Origin: Cytophagales bacterium
GTDB taxonomy: Bacteria > Bacteroidota > Bacteroidia > Cytophagales > Cyclobacteriaceae
Direction: 5' to 3'
Assembly (NCBI GenBank): GCA_022360015.1
Contig: JAKSDQ010000288.1
Location: forward strand, 160,271 to 224,270
DNA: 64,000 nucleotides
Shown: in pieces, positions 54,405 to 63,752 of the stretch
Numbering within the stretch: the first letter of the stretch is position 1
How the letters are laid out: every line of letters starts with the position of its first letter
Notes under the pieces: model-generated
Database searches by the model: none
What the model was told of the DNA's origin: nothing
The model's input: the letters and a program-made list of their open reading frames with translations, nothing else
Translations under genes and position numbers: made by a program

Positions 54405-54499
54405 GGCTTCAAATAATCATTACATAATGTACTTTTATTAAAAATCTTTTTTTAAATTCGGGCCAATTCTGGAACTAACCTCATTCATACGCATTTACT

Positions 54500-54742
54500 A
54501 TGGATCAAATTTATGAAGGTGTAAAGAAAATATTGATTGATAAGATAGGTTTGGCACCTACTGAAATTACACCTGACGCGAATTTTGTTAAGGATCTGGG
54601 GATTGATTCCCTGGATTATGCTGAGCTGGTCATGGAATTTGAACAAAACTTTAACATAAGAATCCCCGATACTGACGCTGAGGAATTGAAAACGATCAAC
54701 CAGGCTGTTAATTATATTAACTCAAAAATAGGTGAAAAATAA
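54500..54742 (+). CDS. acpP: Acyl carrier protein
   Basis: 80 residues with the phosphopantetheine serine Ser37 in the classic DLGIDSLDYAELVMEFEQ. It carries acyl chains for fatty-acid or secondary-lipid synthesis. It is not beside fabF or other fab genes, so it may be a second, special-purpose ACP. The sigma-54 promoter candidate and adjacent NtrC-type regulator suggest conditional expression. The synthase it serves is not in the window. Confidence 0.9.
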   Translation: MDQIYEGVKKILIDKIGLAPTEITPDANFVKDLGIDSLDYAELVMEFEQNFNIRIPDTDAEELKTINQAVNYINSKIGEK

Positions 54743-54995
54743 TCGGATCAGCCGCGAACCTACTTACTTTTCCTAACCAAACTACCCACTGATCTATTTA
54801 TCAGCTGCTGTTCACAAAGCCGGCAAGGCTAGCAACAACGGTACTATTCCCGCGTTGAATGAGGCAACCGGATGATTCTTTTTTTGCCCCATTTTGATAT
54901 TATCCGGAAGCAGATAGAAACCTTTTCATTTGGCGATTGTCTATACCTGCGAAAGTTCAAATGGAATAAACTAAATGAAGTAGAAATAAAACAAT

Positions 54996-57032
54996 ATGAG
55001 GTATATATACGCTCTGGCCATATGCCTTTCGATAAGTTCAGAAGGTATTGCCCGAAGTCAGCACACCATTAGCGGTTACATCAGGGACAGTAATACGGGA
55101 GAAGAAATGATAGGAGCCACTGTGGTGGTTGTCGAAATGCCCGGTACAGGGACTATTTCCAATGTTTACGGCTATTATTCGCTTACCCTTCCCGAAGGAA
55201 GCTACACACTTAAATTCAATTTCATCGGTTATGAGCCGATAGTAAGGCAAATTGATTTAACCCGTAAAATCAAATTAGATATTAATCTTGCAGAAGAAAA
55301 TCTGCGACTGGATGAAATTGTGATACAATCGGAAAAGCCGGAGGACAACATCACCGATGTAAAAATGAGCCGGGAAAAACTTCAGGTCGAAAAAATCAAG
55401 ACTTTACCTGCGCTTTTCGGAGAGGTCGATTTGGTAAAAACCCTGCAACTGCTGCCAGGCATTCAATCTGCCGGGGAAGGTACTACCGGGTTATTTGTAC
55501 GTGGAGGGTCGGCAGATCAGAATTTAATTCTGCTTGATGAAGCGACCGTCTACAACGCAGCCCACTTTTTGGTTTTTTTTTCAGTATTCAATGCCGACGC
55601 TATCAAAAATGTAGAAATCTACAAAGGGGGTATTCCAGCAAGATTTGGCGGGCGGCTTTCTTCCATTCTGGATATTCAGATGAAAGAGGGTAACAATAAA
55701 AAATTTGCCATGTCTGGCGGATTAGGTACCATTTCAAGCCGTTTAACGCTGGAGGGTCCAATTGTCAAGGACAAATCCTCCTTTATTATTTCCGGCAGGA
55801 GAACCTATGCAGACATGTTTTTAAGATTGTCACCCAACGAAGATGTTAACAGTAACCTGTTGTATTTTTACGACCTTAATGCCAAAGCCAACTATCGTAT
55901 CGATGAAAAAAACAGGATTTTTGTCTCAGGCTATTTTGGCAGGGACGTATTTGATTTTGATGATACTTTCGGGCTGGACTGGGGAAATGCCACTGTGACC
56001 ACACGCTGGAATCATCTTTTTAATGACCGGCTGTTTTTGAATACTACTGTGTTATTCAGCAATTTCGGATATGGATTCGATATTGATGACGGGGCACAAA
56101 ATTTTGAATGGAAATCAAACCTCCGGGAATGGAGCGCCAAGGTGGATTTCACTTACTTTATCAACCCCGGCAATACCCTGACCTTTGGTGCCAACGCTAT
56201 TTTACACCGTTTTGCACCGGCGACGATCACTCCCGGGGATAATTCAATATTTACTGATTTCTCACTGGATAACCGGTATGCCCTGGAGCATGTCCTATAT
56301 GTTGGCAATGACCACAAGATCAATGAAAAACTGTTTATACAGTACGGCCTGAGATATTCAATTTTTGAAAATATCGGTCCGGGCAAAGTATTTCTTTATG
56401 AAGAAGGGGTACCGGGAAGCGATGAAACACTTATTGACTCCGTGCGATATGACCGGCTGGAAAGGATCAATTTGTATCATGGGCTCGAGCCCAGATTTTC
56501 CGCCCGTTATATGCTCAATCAGCAAAGTTCAGTCAAAGCTTCCTATAACAGGATGCGTCAATATATTCAAATTGCCAGTAACTCCACAGCCGGTCTGCCT
56601 ATAGACCGTTTGATCCCTGCCGACACCTACATTGAATCTTTGATCGGCGACCAGGTTGCCCTGGGATACTTTCGAAATTTCAAAGAAAATACCTTTGAGG
56701 CTTCGGTGGAGGTATATTATAAGTGGATGGACAACCTCATTGACTTTAAACCGGCAGCCGAGATACTTTTGAATAATAATATCGAAACCGAGATATTGAG
56801 TGGCAAAGGATGGGCCTACGGTGCTGAGTTTTTGGTAAAGAAAAATGTGGGAAAAACTACTGGTTGGCTGGGTTACACCATTTCAAAAACCGAACGGCAA
56901 ATCGATGGCATCAATGGTGGTAGAAGATACAACGCCAAATACGACCGGACTCACGATATTTCACTAGTGGTCTCCCATGAGGTGAGTCCAAGGCTTACGC
57001 TTTCGGCTAACTGGGTGTATGCTACCGGGTAA
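54996..57032 (+). pseudogene. TonB-dependent receptor, 3'-truncated
   Basis: 678 residues. A signal peptide, then a carboxypeptidase-regulatory-like domain (about 25-110: TISGYIRDSNTGEEMIGATV), a plug domain (about 120-230: LPGIQSAGEGTTGLFVRGGS, then ARFGGRLSSILDIQMKEG) and beta-barrel strands. The barrel stops at LSANWVYATG, where homologues of this type usually continue for roughly another 80-120 residues to the final aromatic strand. From position ~57025 the DNA reads as a different gene. Without its last strands the barrel is unlikely to fold. Intact relatives import large ligands with TonB energy. Confidence 0.8.
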
Positions 57033-58285
57033 TTGGAGAAAGAAATTATGAAGGAGACGTCCTGAAAGGTGTCCATTTTCCTGCCCCACTCGCCAATACC
57101 CTGATGCAAGACTATCCGGATGTAGAAAAAGCAGGCCGCTTTCTGGCCAGCGAGCTGTTTGGAGCTGGCAGCAAAGAGGTAAGAAGATCAGATGAATTGC
57201 AAAATACGCATGAGACCGGTTTTGTTTATGCTGACCAGGAGTTTTTGGAGATGCTGCAGGTGCCCATGATCTATGGCTCTCCGGAACACGCTTTGGGTCA
57301 ACCCAATACCATTGTGATTTCAAAAAGCAAAGCGGATCACTATTTTCCTGAAGAAAATCCGGTGGGCAAAATACTGATATTGGATAACGACAACAGTAAG
57401 CCTTACAAAATAGGCGGCATCATGGAAGATTTTCCAAAAACCTCTCATCTCGAATATGATTTCATCATGACATTGACCGGTATTGAATTTTATCCCGGCG
57501 AGCAAACCAACTGGGGTGGCAGCAACTATCACACCTATGTCCTGCTCCGGCCCGATGCCGAAGCTGACCGGTTAGAAGCTAAATTACATGGGATCATCGA
57601 CGAATACTGACTTCCCGCCTGGTAAGCTGCCGGGAGGACAGATGCACTGAAATTGTCGAAAAGTGTTAGTTTCAAATTACAACCTATCACTGATATCCAC
57701 CTGAGATCGGAAGGCATCAGGGACAGGTTGGTACATAGTGACATCCGCCTTGTTTGGTTGTTTGGTGCTATTGCGGGTTTTATTATGATTATCGCCTGTA
57801 TCAACTTTATCAATCTTTTCACAGCAAGATCGGCCAACCGGGCGAGGGAGGTAGGGCTAAGAAAGGTTGTAGGTCCAAGCCATGGTAATCTGGTCAGGCA
57901 GTTTCTTACCGATTCTGTCCTTTTCAGCCTTATTTCTTTCATTCTGGGTGCTATTATTGCGTGGTTGTTTTTACCATATTTTAATAGGCTGGCAGCCAAA
58001 TCACTGGTTTTTCCCTGGGCCGAATGGTGACTTGTGCCGGTGCTCATCACTGCGGCAATGGTGGTTGGTATCCTGGCTGGCTTATATCCTGCATTTTACC
58101 TATCCGCATTCAAACCGGTCAATACGATCAAAGGAAGCCTTAGCCGGGGCAGTAAAAGGTCAAGCATGCGAAATCTGCTGGTGATTTTTCAATTTATAAC
58201 ATCTATTGTCCTGATCATTGGTACGGTGGTTATTTATCGCCAAACTGCCTGGAGCTATGCTATGAAAGGCCCGGGATCATGCTAC
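57024..58285 (+). pseudogene. FtsX/MacB-type ABC transporter permease remnant
   Basis: One reading frame continues through three in-frame stops (57608, 57623 and 58028). It has the periplasmic core (YRVIGERNYEGDVLKG; VGKILILDNDNSKPYKIGGI), the transition KLQPITDIHLRS, and membrane segments GAIAGFIMIIACINFINLFTA with the conserved AREVGLRKVVG, then ILAGLYPAFYLSAFKPVNTI. The N-terminus (first helix and about 60-100 residues) is missing because the gene is joined to the receptor at ~57025, and the 3' end fades after VVIYRQ near 58243. The stops sit where homologues have W or Q codons, so they look like point mutations. Non-functional. Confidence 0.8.
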
Positions 58286-58719
58286 AGGCCTTTTCTTTTT
58301 GCATCGGTCTGTTGCGCTGATACTTCGCGGTGCCGCCTTTGATTAAGGGCAGGATCTTCGCCCATAAAGACCCGAAGCCGGATAATTCCGTCCTGGTGGG
58401 CGCTCACTAAAAAGCTTCCATCTGCATTAAAATCGATATATTCTGCCTGGTCATTAGCATGCACAGCGTAGGCAATGGGCACTTTTTTGATACCTTTATC
58501 CAGTACCTGCCCGGTTCGATAAATCCGGATGTAGGGATCGTTTCCTGCCGTCAAAATATATTCCCCATCCGGCGTAAATGTGGGTGTTGCACAACGTTTT
58601 TTTCGAAAATAATGAAAGCTGGCGCCATTAGGTATTTTTGATATTACAAGGTTATCTAAATTCGAGGGTCGATCACCCATACTTAATAACTTCTCCATAA
58701 AAACAAAGGTTTTTACCAC
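58282..58719 (-). pseudogene. WD40-like repeat fragment
   Basis: About 145 residues including two WD40-type blades (FTPDGEYILTAGNDPYIRIY and IDFNADGSFLVSAHQDGIIR). A real WD40 protein needs about seven, so this is a remnant or a very small relative. It has no signal peptide, and the start is uncertain (ATG at 58677 or 58719). It abuts the permease remnant tail to tail and contains a copy of the 21-bp dispersed motif (58580-58600). Coding status is doubtful. Confidence 0.4.
58580..58600 (+). repeat. Copy of the 21-bp dispersed motif
   Basis: GTGGGTGTTGCACAACGTTT plus T. It matches the copies at 8562-8582 (minus strand) and 1079-1099 with about two mismatches each. Confidence 0.45.
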
Positions 58720-58958
58720 TCTTATTGGAGAGGATAAAATCTAATGGTAACAGCTATCAAATAGACGTTCCCGGTCACTGCTTCCCCTACAAAAAAGGTA
58801 TCATCATCTGTGAATATGCGCGTGTCGTGCCTGCTGTTGTACTTATGTTATTAATGTCACTAAGCGAACCCACTGGTGACCATAAGAGGCCTTGGGGATG
58901 AATTTAAATAAGCACTTCCATTGAAGTGGTCTTAAAAAATTGGTAACTTCATCGACTC

Positions 58959-59843
58959 ATGTCAGGTGTTAAAATATCATCCATGCTCTCTCGACCAGTT
59001 TCCATCCTGGAAACCCCTAGGGAAAAATGGGTCTTTATAATATTATCCGGCCTATTCAGTATCTTTTTTATCAACGTTTTTGTTCCTTTCAATATCAACC
59101 TGTGGTGGCCTGTCAGCCAACCATGGCTACGCTTGCTGGTATTGTCGGGCTATGCGATCCTGGGGATTGGGGTATTACTCATTTCCCAGTTTTTCCTGCG
59201 GCCATGGTTCGGGCCCAGTCATTATCGATTATGGTCATTCCTGCTATGGGCACTTTTTGAATTGGTATTGATTTCGATCGTTATCAGTGTGGTTTATGAA
59301 GTGTTCATACGAAACAGGATTCAATATTTTTCGGATTTTATCCTGGATGTTTTGCTCACAATCAGGTATGTAGGGCTGGTTATGTGCGTGCTGTATTGCA
59401 TTGTCATTCCCATTATGATAAGCCGCAGGCAAGTGGCCAGGGTAACAGCCTTACAAAAAAGTCTGTTTCAACATGAGCAGGATACCCGGTTGCTGACTAT
59501 CCATGATGAAAATGGCAAGCCGGTACTTTCCGTACCAGGTAATAATCTGATTTATGTAAAATCAGAGGATAATTATGTTTCAGTCATTTACAGGGCCGGA
59601 GATAAAATAAAGAAAGCACTGATACGGTCTACTTTGAAAAAACTGGAAAACTACCTTGCTTCCGACCAGATCATCAGAATACACAGATCATTTATGATCA
59701 ACATGCAAAATATAGGGGAGGTAAAACGGATTTCAAGAGGTTTTATGATAAAAATGAAACATGTCGATGAGAATATTCCGGTATCCCCCAATTACAGAAA
59801 GTGTTTGGAAGAGAAAATTGCCTTCAAAGCAACGGTCTCCTAA
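58959..59843 (+). CDS. LytTR-domain transcriptional regulator with four membrane helices
   Basis: 294 residues. Four hydrophobic helices (about 25-43, 58-78, 90-112, 125-150) are followed by a linker and a C-terminal LytTR DNA-binding domain (about 190-285: NNLIYVKSEDNYVSVIYRAG, TLKKLENYLASDQIIRIHRS, and IPVSPNYRKCLEE). LytTR proteins bind direct repeats upstream of target genes; membrane-linked forms are frequent in Bacteroidota. It has no receiver domain, so it may sense a membrane signal directly. Its neighbours are a decayed transport locus and the beta-helix/cytochrome genes. Confidence 0.88.
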   Translation: MSGVKISSMLSRPVSILETPREKWVFIILSGLFSIFFINVFVPFNINLWWPVSQPWLRLLVLSGYAILGIGVLLISQFFLRPWFGPSHYRLWSFLLWALFELVLISIVISVVYEVFIRNRIQYFSDFILDVLLTIRYVGLVMCVLYCIVIPIMISRRQVARVTALQKSLFQHEQDTRLLTIHDENGKPVLSVPGNNLIYVKSEDNYVSVIYRAGDKIKKALIRSTLKKLENYLASDQIIRIHRSFMINMQNIGEVKRISRGFMIKMKHVDENIPVSPNYRKCLEEKIAFKATVS

Positions 59844-60032
59844 CCCGGATAAAGTCCGTTTGCTCCGTGGCCAGTTACATTCACCCCAAATAATGCCGAT
59901 TTATCCCAAACCCGGTGGCTCGTACCCACGCAATTGTAAATGATCTGTAATATTGTAGGAAGATTATCTTAATCTTTCCTGTGCCATTTAAGTTTCATAC
60001 AAAAATCAACATATATTTCAATATTTAATACC

Positions 60033-61292
60033 ATGATCAGATACCTATTCCATCGAGCCATTTTGATATGCCTGATTTTAATGACGGGGTGTACTACTTC
60101 TCAAAAACCTGAGGGCACTTTAGGGACCGTTCTTGTATTTTCACCCGGACAGGAAAATGACATCCGCGCGGCGCTGATTGATATCAAAGGGGATACAGAA
60201 ATCGTATTGAAAGAGGGTATTTACAGGTTCGACAAGATCTCTCTGCAGGGTCCCGTCAATAAAGTAATATTCAGGGGAGCGCACCCTGAAAAAACCATTA
60301 TTGATTTTTCAGGTCAAACTTCAGGAGGTGAAGGAATGCGTGTTGACAACGTAACAGACTTTGAAATCCGCGATATACAATTGCGGGAATCCGTTGGTGA
60401 TCTTTTGAAAGTAAAAGACGGAAAGGATGTCAGGTTTATCAATGTACATACCGTATGGTTGGGAGAACCTGATACAGATAATGGAGGGTATGGTATTTAT
60501 CCGGTTTTATGCGAAAATGTCCTGATTGATGGCTGTTACGTGCGTGGGGCTTCTGACGCCGGTATTTATGTGGGACAATCCATTAATGCAGTGATTAAAA
60601 ACAGTAAGGCAGAATTTTGTGTCGCAGGCATTGAGGTAGAAAATACCATTAATGCCGAAGTGTATAATAATGAAGCAAGCAATAATGCCGGCGGTATTTT
60701 GGTATTCGACCATCCCGGCCTGAAGCATGACGGAAGAAATGTCAGCGTATACCGCAACCACGTTCACGATAACAATTACAGGAATTTTGCACCGGCTGCC
60801 AATAGTGCCACGGGTGTTGGCAACCTGCCTCCAGGAACCGGGGTAATGGTGTTGAGAACTTCTAACGTTCAGGTTTATGAGAATGAAATTCATCATAACA
60901 ATACCATGTCAGTGGGGATTTTGAGTTATTTGACAGTCGATCAGGATATTTTACAAAATAACCCTGAATTTGACCCCATTCCTCGCGACATCACCCTGAG
61001 AAACAATAAAATCACCAAGGCAAAGACTTTTCCACGTACAGTCGAGGGTCATACCCTTGCCCAAAACATCGTTAATATTCATCAAATGCTGACTGCCTCG
61101 GGTATTCTATCACCAGAGCAGGGCATGCCACATATACTATATGATGGAATTGCAACCAGTCCGGGGGTAAATCCAAACAGGCTTTGTATCGATGAGACTG
61201 ATGAGATAACGTTCATCAATCTGGACTTTGCCAATGACCACACCAATATCCACTTTGATAAGTCTCTTTATATCTGCAAGTTACAGCCGTGA
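60033..61292 (+). CDS. Parallel beta-helix repeat lipoprotein (TIGR03805-like)
   Basis: 419 residues. The signal peptide ends with a lipobox (ICLILMTGCTTS), so it is lipid-anchored. The body shows repeated right-handed beta-helix rungs (VDNVTDFEIRDIQLRESVGD, NAVIKNSKAEFCVAGIEVEN, SNNAGGILVFDHPGL, VYENEIHHNNTMSVGIL). From memory it matches the family TIGR03805, whose genes typically stand next to TIGR03806 proteins, and the next gene is such a protein. The function is unknown; beta-helix proteins often bind or cleave carbohydrates. It overlaps the downstream gene by four bases. Confidence 0.8.
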   Translation: MIRYLFHRAILICLILMTGCTTSQKPEGTLGTVLVFSPGQENDIRAALIDIKGDTEIVLKEGIYRFDKISLQGPVNKVIFRGAHPEKTIIDFSGQTSGGEGMRVDNVTDFEIRDIQLRESVGDLLKVKDGKDVRFINVHTVWLGEPDTDNGGYGIYPVLCENVLIDGCYVRGASDAGIYVGQSINAVIKNSKAEFCVAGIEVENTINAEVYNNEASNNAGGILVFDHPGLKHDGRNVSVYRNHVHDNNYRNFAPAANSATGVGNLPPGTGVMVLRTSNVQVYENEIHHNNTMSVGILSYLTVDQDILQNNPEFDPIPRDITLRNNKITKAKTFPRTVEGHTLAQNIVNIHQMLTASGILSPEQGMPHILYDGIATSPGVNPNRLCIDETDEITFINLDFANDHTNIHFDKSLYICKLQP

Positions 61293-62380
61293 AAAAAGTA
61301 GAAAATATCGCCCATATAAACACCACCATCAATATAATTTATGTCCTTTGCCTGGTCATGGCCGCCTGGGGATGTACCGGAAATACAGACCGGGAGCATG
61401 TTTTTGTTTTCCACGACCGGCTCTCTCAATATGATTTTTTTGAAGGGGAACTATCCGAATTGAGACCGGCTGAAGGTGTGCTTCGCTATGAACTCAATAC
61501 CCCGTTATTCACCGACTATGCCTACAAGGCCCGCTTTATCAAAGTTCCCAAAGGCCAATCCATAGAAGAAAAAAGTGGGGAATTGATTTTTCCCGATGGT
61601 ACTGTGCTGATCAAAAATTTCTATTATCACCAGGATGAAAGGAGCCCTGAGATGGGCCGCCGGATTATTGAAACCCGCCTGCTGGTAAAACAGGATAATC
61701 GATGGAAGGCTGGCACCTATATTTGGGATGATAATCAAGCGGAAGCTTTCAAAGAAATACTGGGTGCAACCAAACCGGTAAAATGGACAGACCATCAGGG
61801 CATATCGCAGAAAATAGACTATGTGATACCGGATAATAATGATTGTAAATCCTGTCATAAAAAGGGCGGTGAGATAGTCCCCATCGGGCCTAAAATCGCC
61901 AATCTTAACAAAATGATTCACACCGGCAAAAAACCCCTCAATCAGTTGCAATATCTGTCTGCCAAAGGTATTATAAAAGGGCTCGAGCAGATCGATCAGA
62001 TGCCCAGATTGCCCGTATGGGATGATAGCACCGGCTATACCCTCAACGAGCGGGCCAGGGCCTACCTGGACGTCAACTGCGGCCATTGCCATAATGCAGC
62101 GGGACCAGCCAATAATACAGCGCTTTTTCTGGAATTCGAACAACAAGACCGGTTTAAACTGGGTATTTGCAAAGGACCTGTCTCCGCTGCCCAAGGGTCA
62201 GGCAACTTGAAATACGATATTGTCCCCGGCGACCCCGAAGCCTCGATATTGTATTACAGAATGAATTCAACCGCACCTGGCGTGATCATGCCGGAATTGG
62301 GTAGGACAATGATTCACTCAGAAGGTGTGGAACTTATCAAAGCATGGATTGAAAACCTGGAAGGGGAAGGCTGTAGTTGA
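61289..62380 (+). CDS. Diheme c-type cytochrome-like protein (SO2930/TIGR03806-like)
   Basis: 363 residues from a GTG at 61289 that overlaps the beta-helix gene stop. The N-terminal membrane/signal helix (about 12-28) has WGCTGNT as a possible lipobox. Two heme-c motifs: CKSCH (NDCKSCHKKGGEIV) and CGHCH (VNCGHCHNAAGPAN). A late Met in GVIMPELGR could be an axial ligand. The partner order with a beta-helix protein is the one known for this pair. It is presumably a periplasmic electron carrier, possibly linked to oxidation of a polymer or small ligand held by the beta-helix; that part is inference. Confidence 0.8.
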   Translation: MKKVENIAHINTTINIIYVLCLVMAAWGCTGNTDREHVFVFHDRLSQYDFFEGELSELRPAEGVLRYELNTPLFTDYAYKARFIKVPKGQSIEEKSGELIFPDGTVLIKNFYYHQDERSPEMGRRIIETRLLVKQDNRWKAGTYIWDDNQAEAFKEILGATKPVKWTDHQGISQKIDYVIPDNNDCKSCHKKGGEIVPIGPKIANLNKMIHTGKKPLNQLQYLSAKGIIKGLEQIDQMPRLPVWDDSTGYTLNERARAYLDVNCGHCHNAAGPANNTALFLEFEQQDRFKLGICKGPVSAAQGSGNLKYDIVPGDPEASILYYRMNSTAPGVIMPELGRTMIHSEGVELIKAWIENLEGEGCS

Positions 62381-62826
62381 TATCACGGCATCTGTAAGAT
62401 AGCATATTCCAATTCCAATGATTCACAATAAAAATGTGCCACATTTACAGGTCATAGACCTGTAAACAATTCATGCGATATTTTTTTATTTCTTTAACCC
62501 TGGTTTTCATTTCAGATTAATGTGCTATCCATATTAAAGGCAAACGTGAAGGCCGGTAAATTATTCAATTAACCATATCAATACCTCTTCCAGGCCGCTT
62601 TCTTACAGACACTAACTGGCTGCACAACAGATATATATCTATTGAAAAAGTTTGCACAAAACTGCTCTTTTTTTTGCTTTTTGTCGCATGGATGTCAAAC
62701 ATAGCAAATCAAAGAACTTATTGCCTGACGCCACGTGATAATAAAAAAATTTCCTGGCCCGGTAAAAAAAAGTTAACCGGGTAATTGAGGCAAATTATAT
62801 GATCTTTGAACCAACAGATATACATC
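62381..62826. other. 446-bp gap with two inverted repeats
   Basis: No gene recognised. A perfect inverted repeat TTTACAGGTC-ATA-GACCTGTAAA lies at 62444-62466; its T-run comes about 14 bases later, so it is a weak terminator for the cytochrome gene or an operator-like palindrome. A second short one (CCCGGT 62758-62763 / ACCGGG 62776-62781) lies about 45 bp before the next ATG and may affect its 5' untranslated region. A clear promoter was not found. Confidence 0.5.
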
Positions 62827-63702
62827 ATGAAAAATCAAAACAAAATTATCACACTGGCATTACTCTTAACCGTTCTTTTTACACAACAAACTATCGCTCA
62901 AGCTATAATTGATGGCTTCATAACGCCAAAAAACAAAGGCAGTGTAAGCCTGTCTTTTTCTCATGAAAATTATGATGAGTTTTTCTTAGCCGCTCAAAGA
63001 ATGGATGCTCCTGGCCGCCTGGGCGGTCAAATAACCACTCAAAGTATCGGTTTATATGCAAATTATGGCATTACAGACCGGCTTAATGTGGTTTTAAATT
63101 TACCCTACATCATTGCGCAGGGTGATGGTAATGAAAATATACCACAAGATGACGGGTCATTCCAGGATCAGCAGATACAGGACTTCCAGGATATGGCTAT
63201 TTACCTCAAATACCAGGCTTACGAACATTCCTTTGACGCGGGGCACCTTTCGCTCATTCCCGCACTGGGATTTGGCACTCCCCTCAGTGATTACGCGGCT
63301 GACGACCTCCTTTCTGTCGGCAATGGAGCCACGTTTTTTGATATGAGAGGGATTGTCCATTTCAAGGCGAACAATGGGCTTTTTATTGAAGGGCAAGCCG
63401 GCCACTCTTTCCGAAGTGACGAAGTCCCGGATGCCTGGGTCTTTGCCGGAAAGATGGGGTATGCCCATGAAAAATTTTATGTGGATTTCGGATTCCACAC
63501 CCAAATTTCAGAAAGCGACGCCCCAGACATCGGCCAGGCCGTTTTCAGCGCCGCGAGGGTAAACTTCACACAACTTTCATTATCAGCCTACTACCCTGTC
63601 TTACCCTCTGTTGGCATTAGTGTCGGAGTCGGCCAATACATTGACGGCCGGAATGTAGGCTTGGCTACCAGGTTTTCCGGTGGGGTGGTTTATAGTTTTT
63701 AG
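62827..63702 (+). CDS. Outer-membrane beta-barrel protein (transporter-like, phenol-pathway MetA type)
   Basis: 291 residues from the ATG at 62827 (MKNQNKIITLALLLTVLF); an upstream TTG frame is not needed. The signal peptide ends QQTIAQA. Strand-like repeats follow (GSVSLSFSHENYDEF; IGLYANYGITDRLNVVLNLP; MGYAHEKFYVDFGFHTQIS), with the closing strand TRFSGGVVYSF ending in Phe as outer-membrane proteins do. It looks like the small barrel family often labelled transporter or putative phenol-degradation outer-membrane protein. Its position after the cytochrome/beta-helix pair may be meaningful, but the 446-bp gap argues for separate transcription. Confidence 0.75.
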   Translation: MKNQNKIITLALLLTVLFTQQTIAQAIIDGFITPKNKGSVSLSFSHENYDEFFLAAQRMDAPGRLGGQITTQSIGLYANYGITDRLNVVLNLPYIIAQGDGNENIPQDDGSFQDQQIQDFQDMAIYLKYQAYEHSFDAGHLSLIPALGFGTPLSDYAADDLLSVGNGATFFDMRGIVHFKANNGLFIEGQAGHSFRSDEVPDAWVFAGKMGYAHEKFYVDFGFHTQISESDAPDIGQAVFSAARVNFTQLSLSAYYPVLPSVGISVGVGQYIDGRNVGLATRFSGGVVYSF

Positions 63703-63752
63703 ATAAAAGGAAATAAAGTTAGCTATGCTATGCCGGGGGTGTATCCTGTAGG

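Noticed and set aside
54872..55072. Short plus-strand frame before the receptor
   Set aside because: It overlaps the receptor's signal peptide in another frame and has no recognisable features.
57604..58031. Recoding (selenocysteine or stop read-through) as an explanation of the in-frame stops in the permease
   Set aside because: Both TGA and TAA occur, no recoding structure is seen, the gene also lacks its 5' part, and other genes here use TGA as a normal stop.
61505..62194. 229-residue antisense frame in the cytochrome gene
   Set aside because: The sense frame has two heme motifs and a signal helix; the reverse is a shadow.
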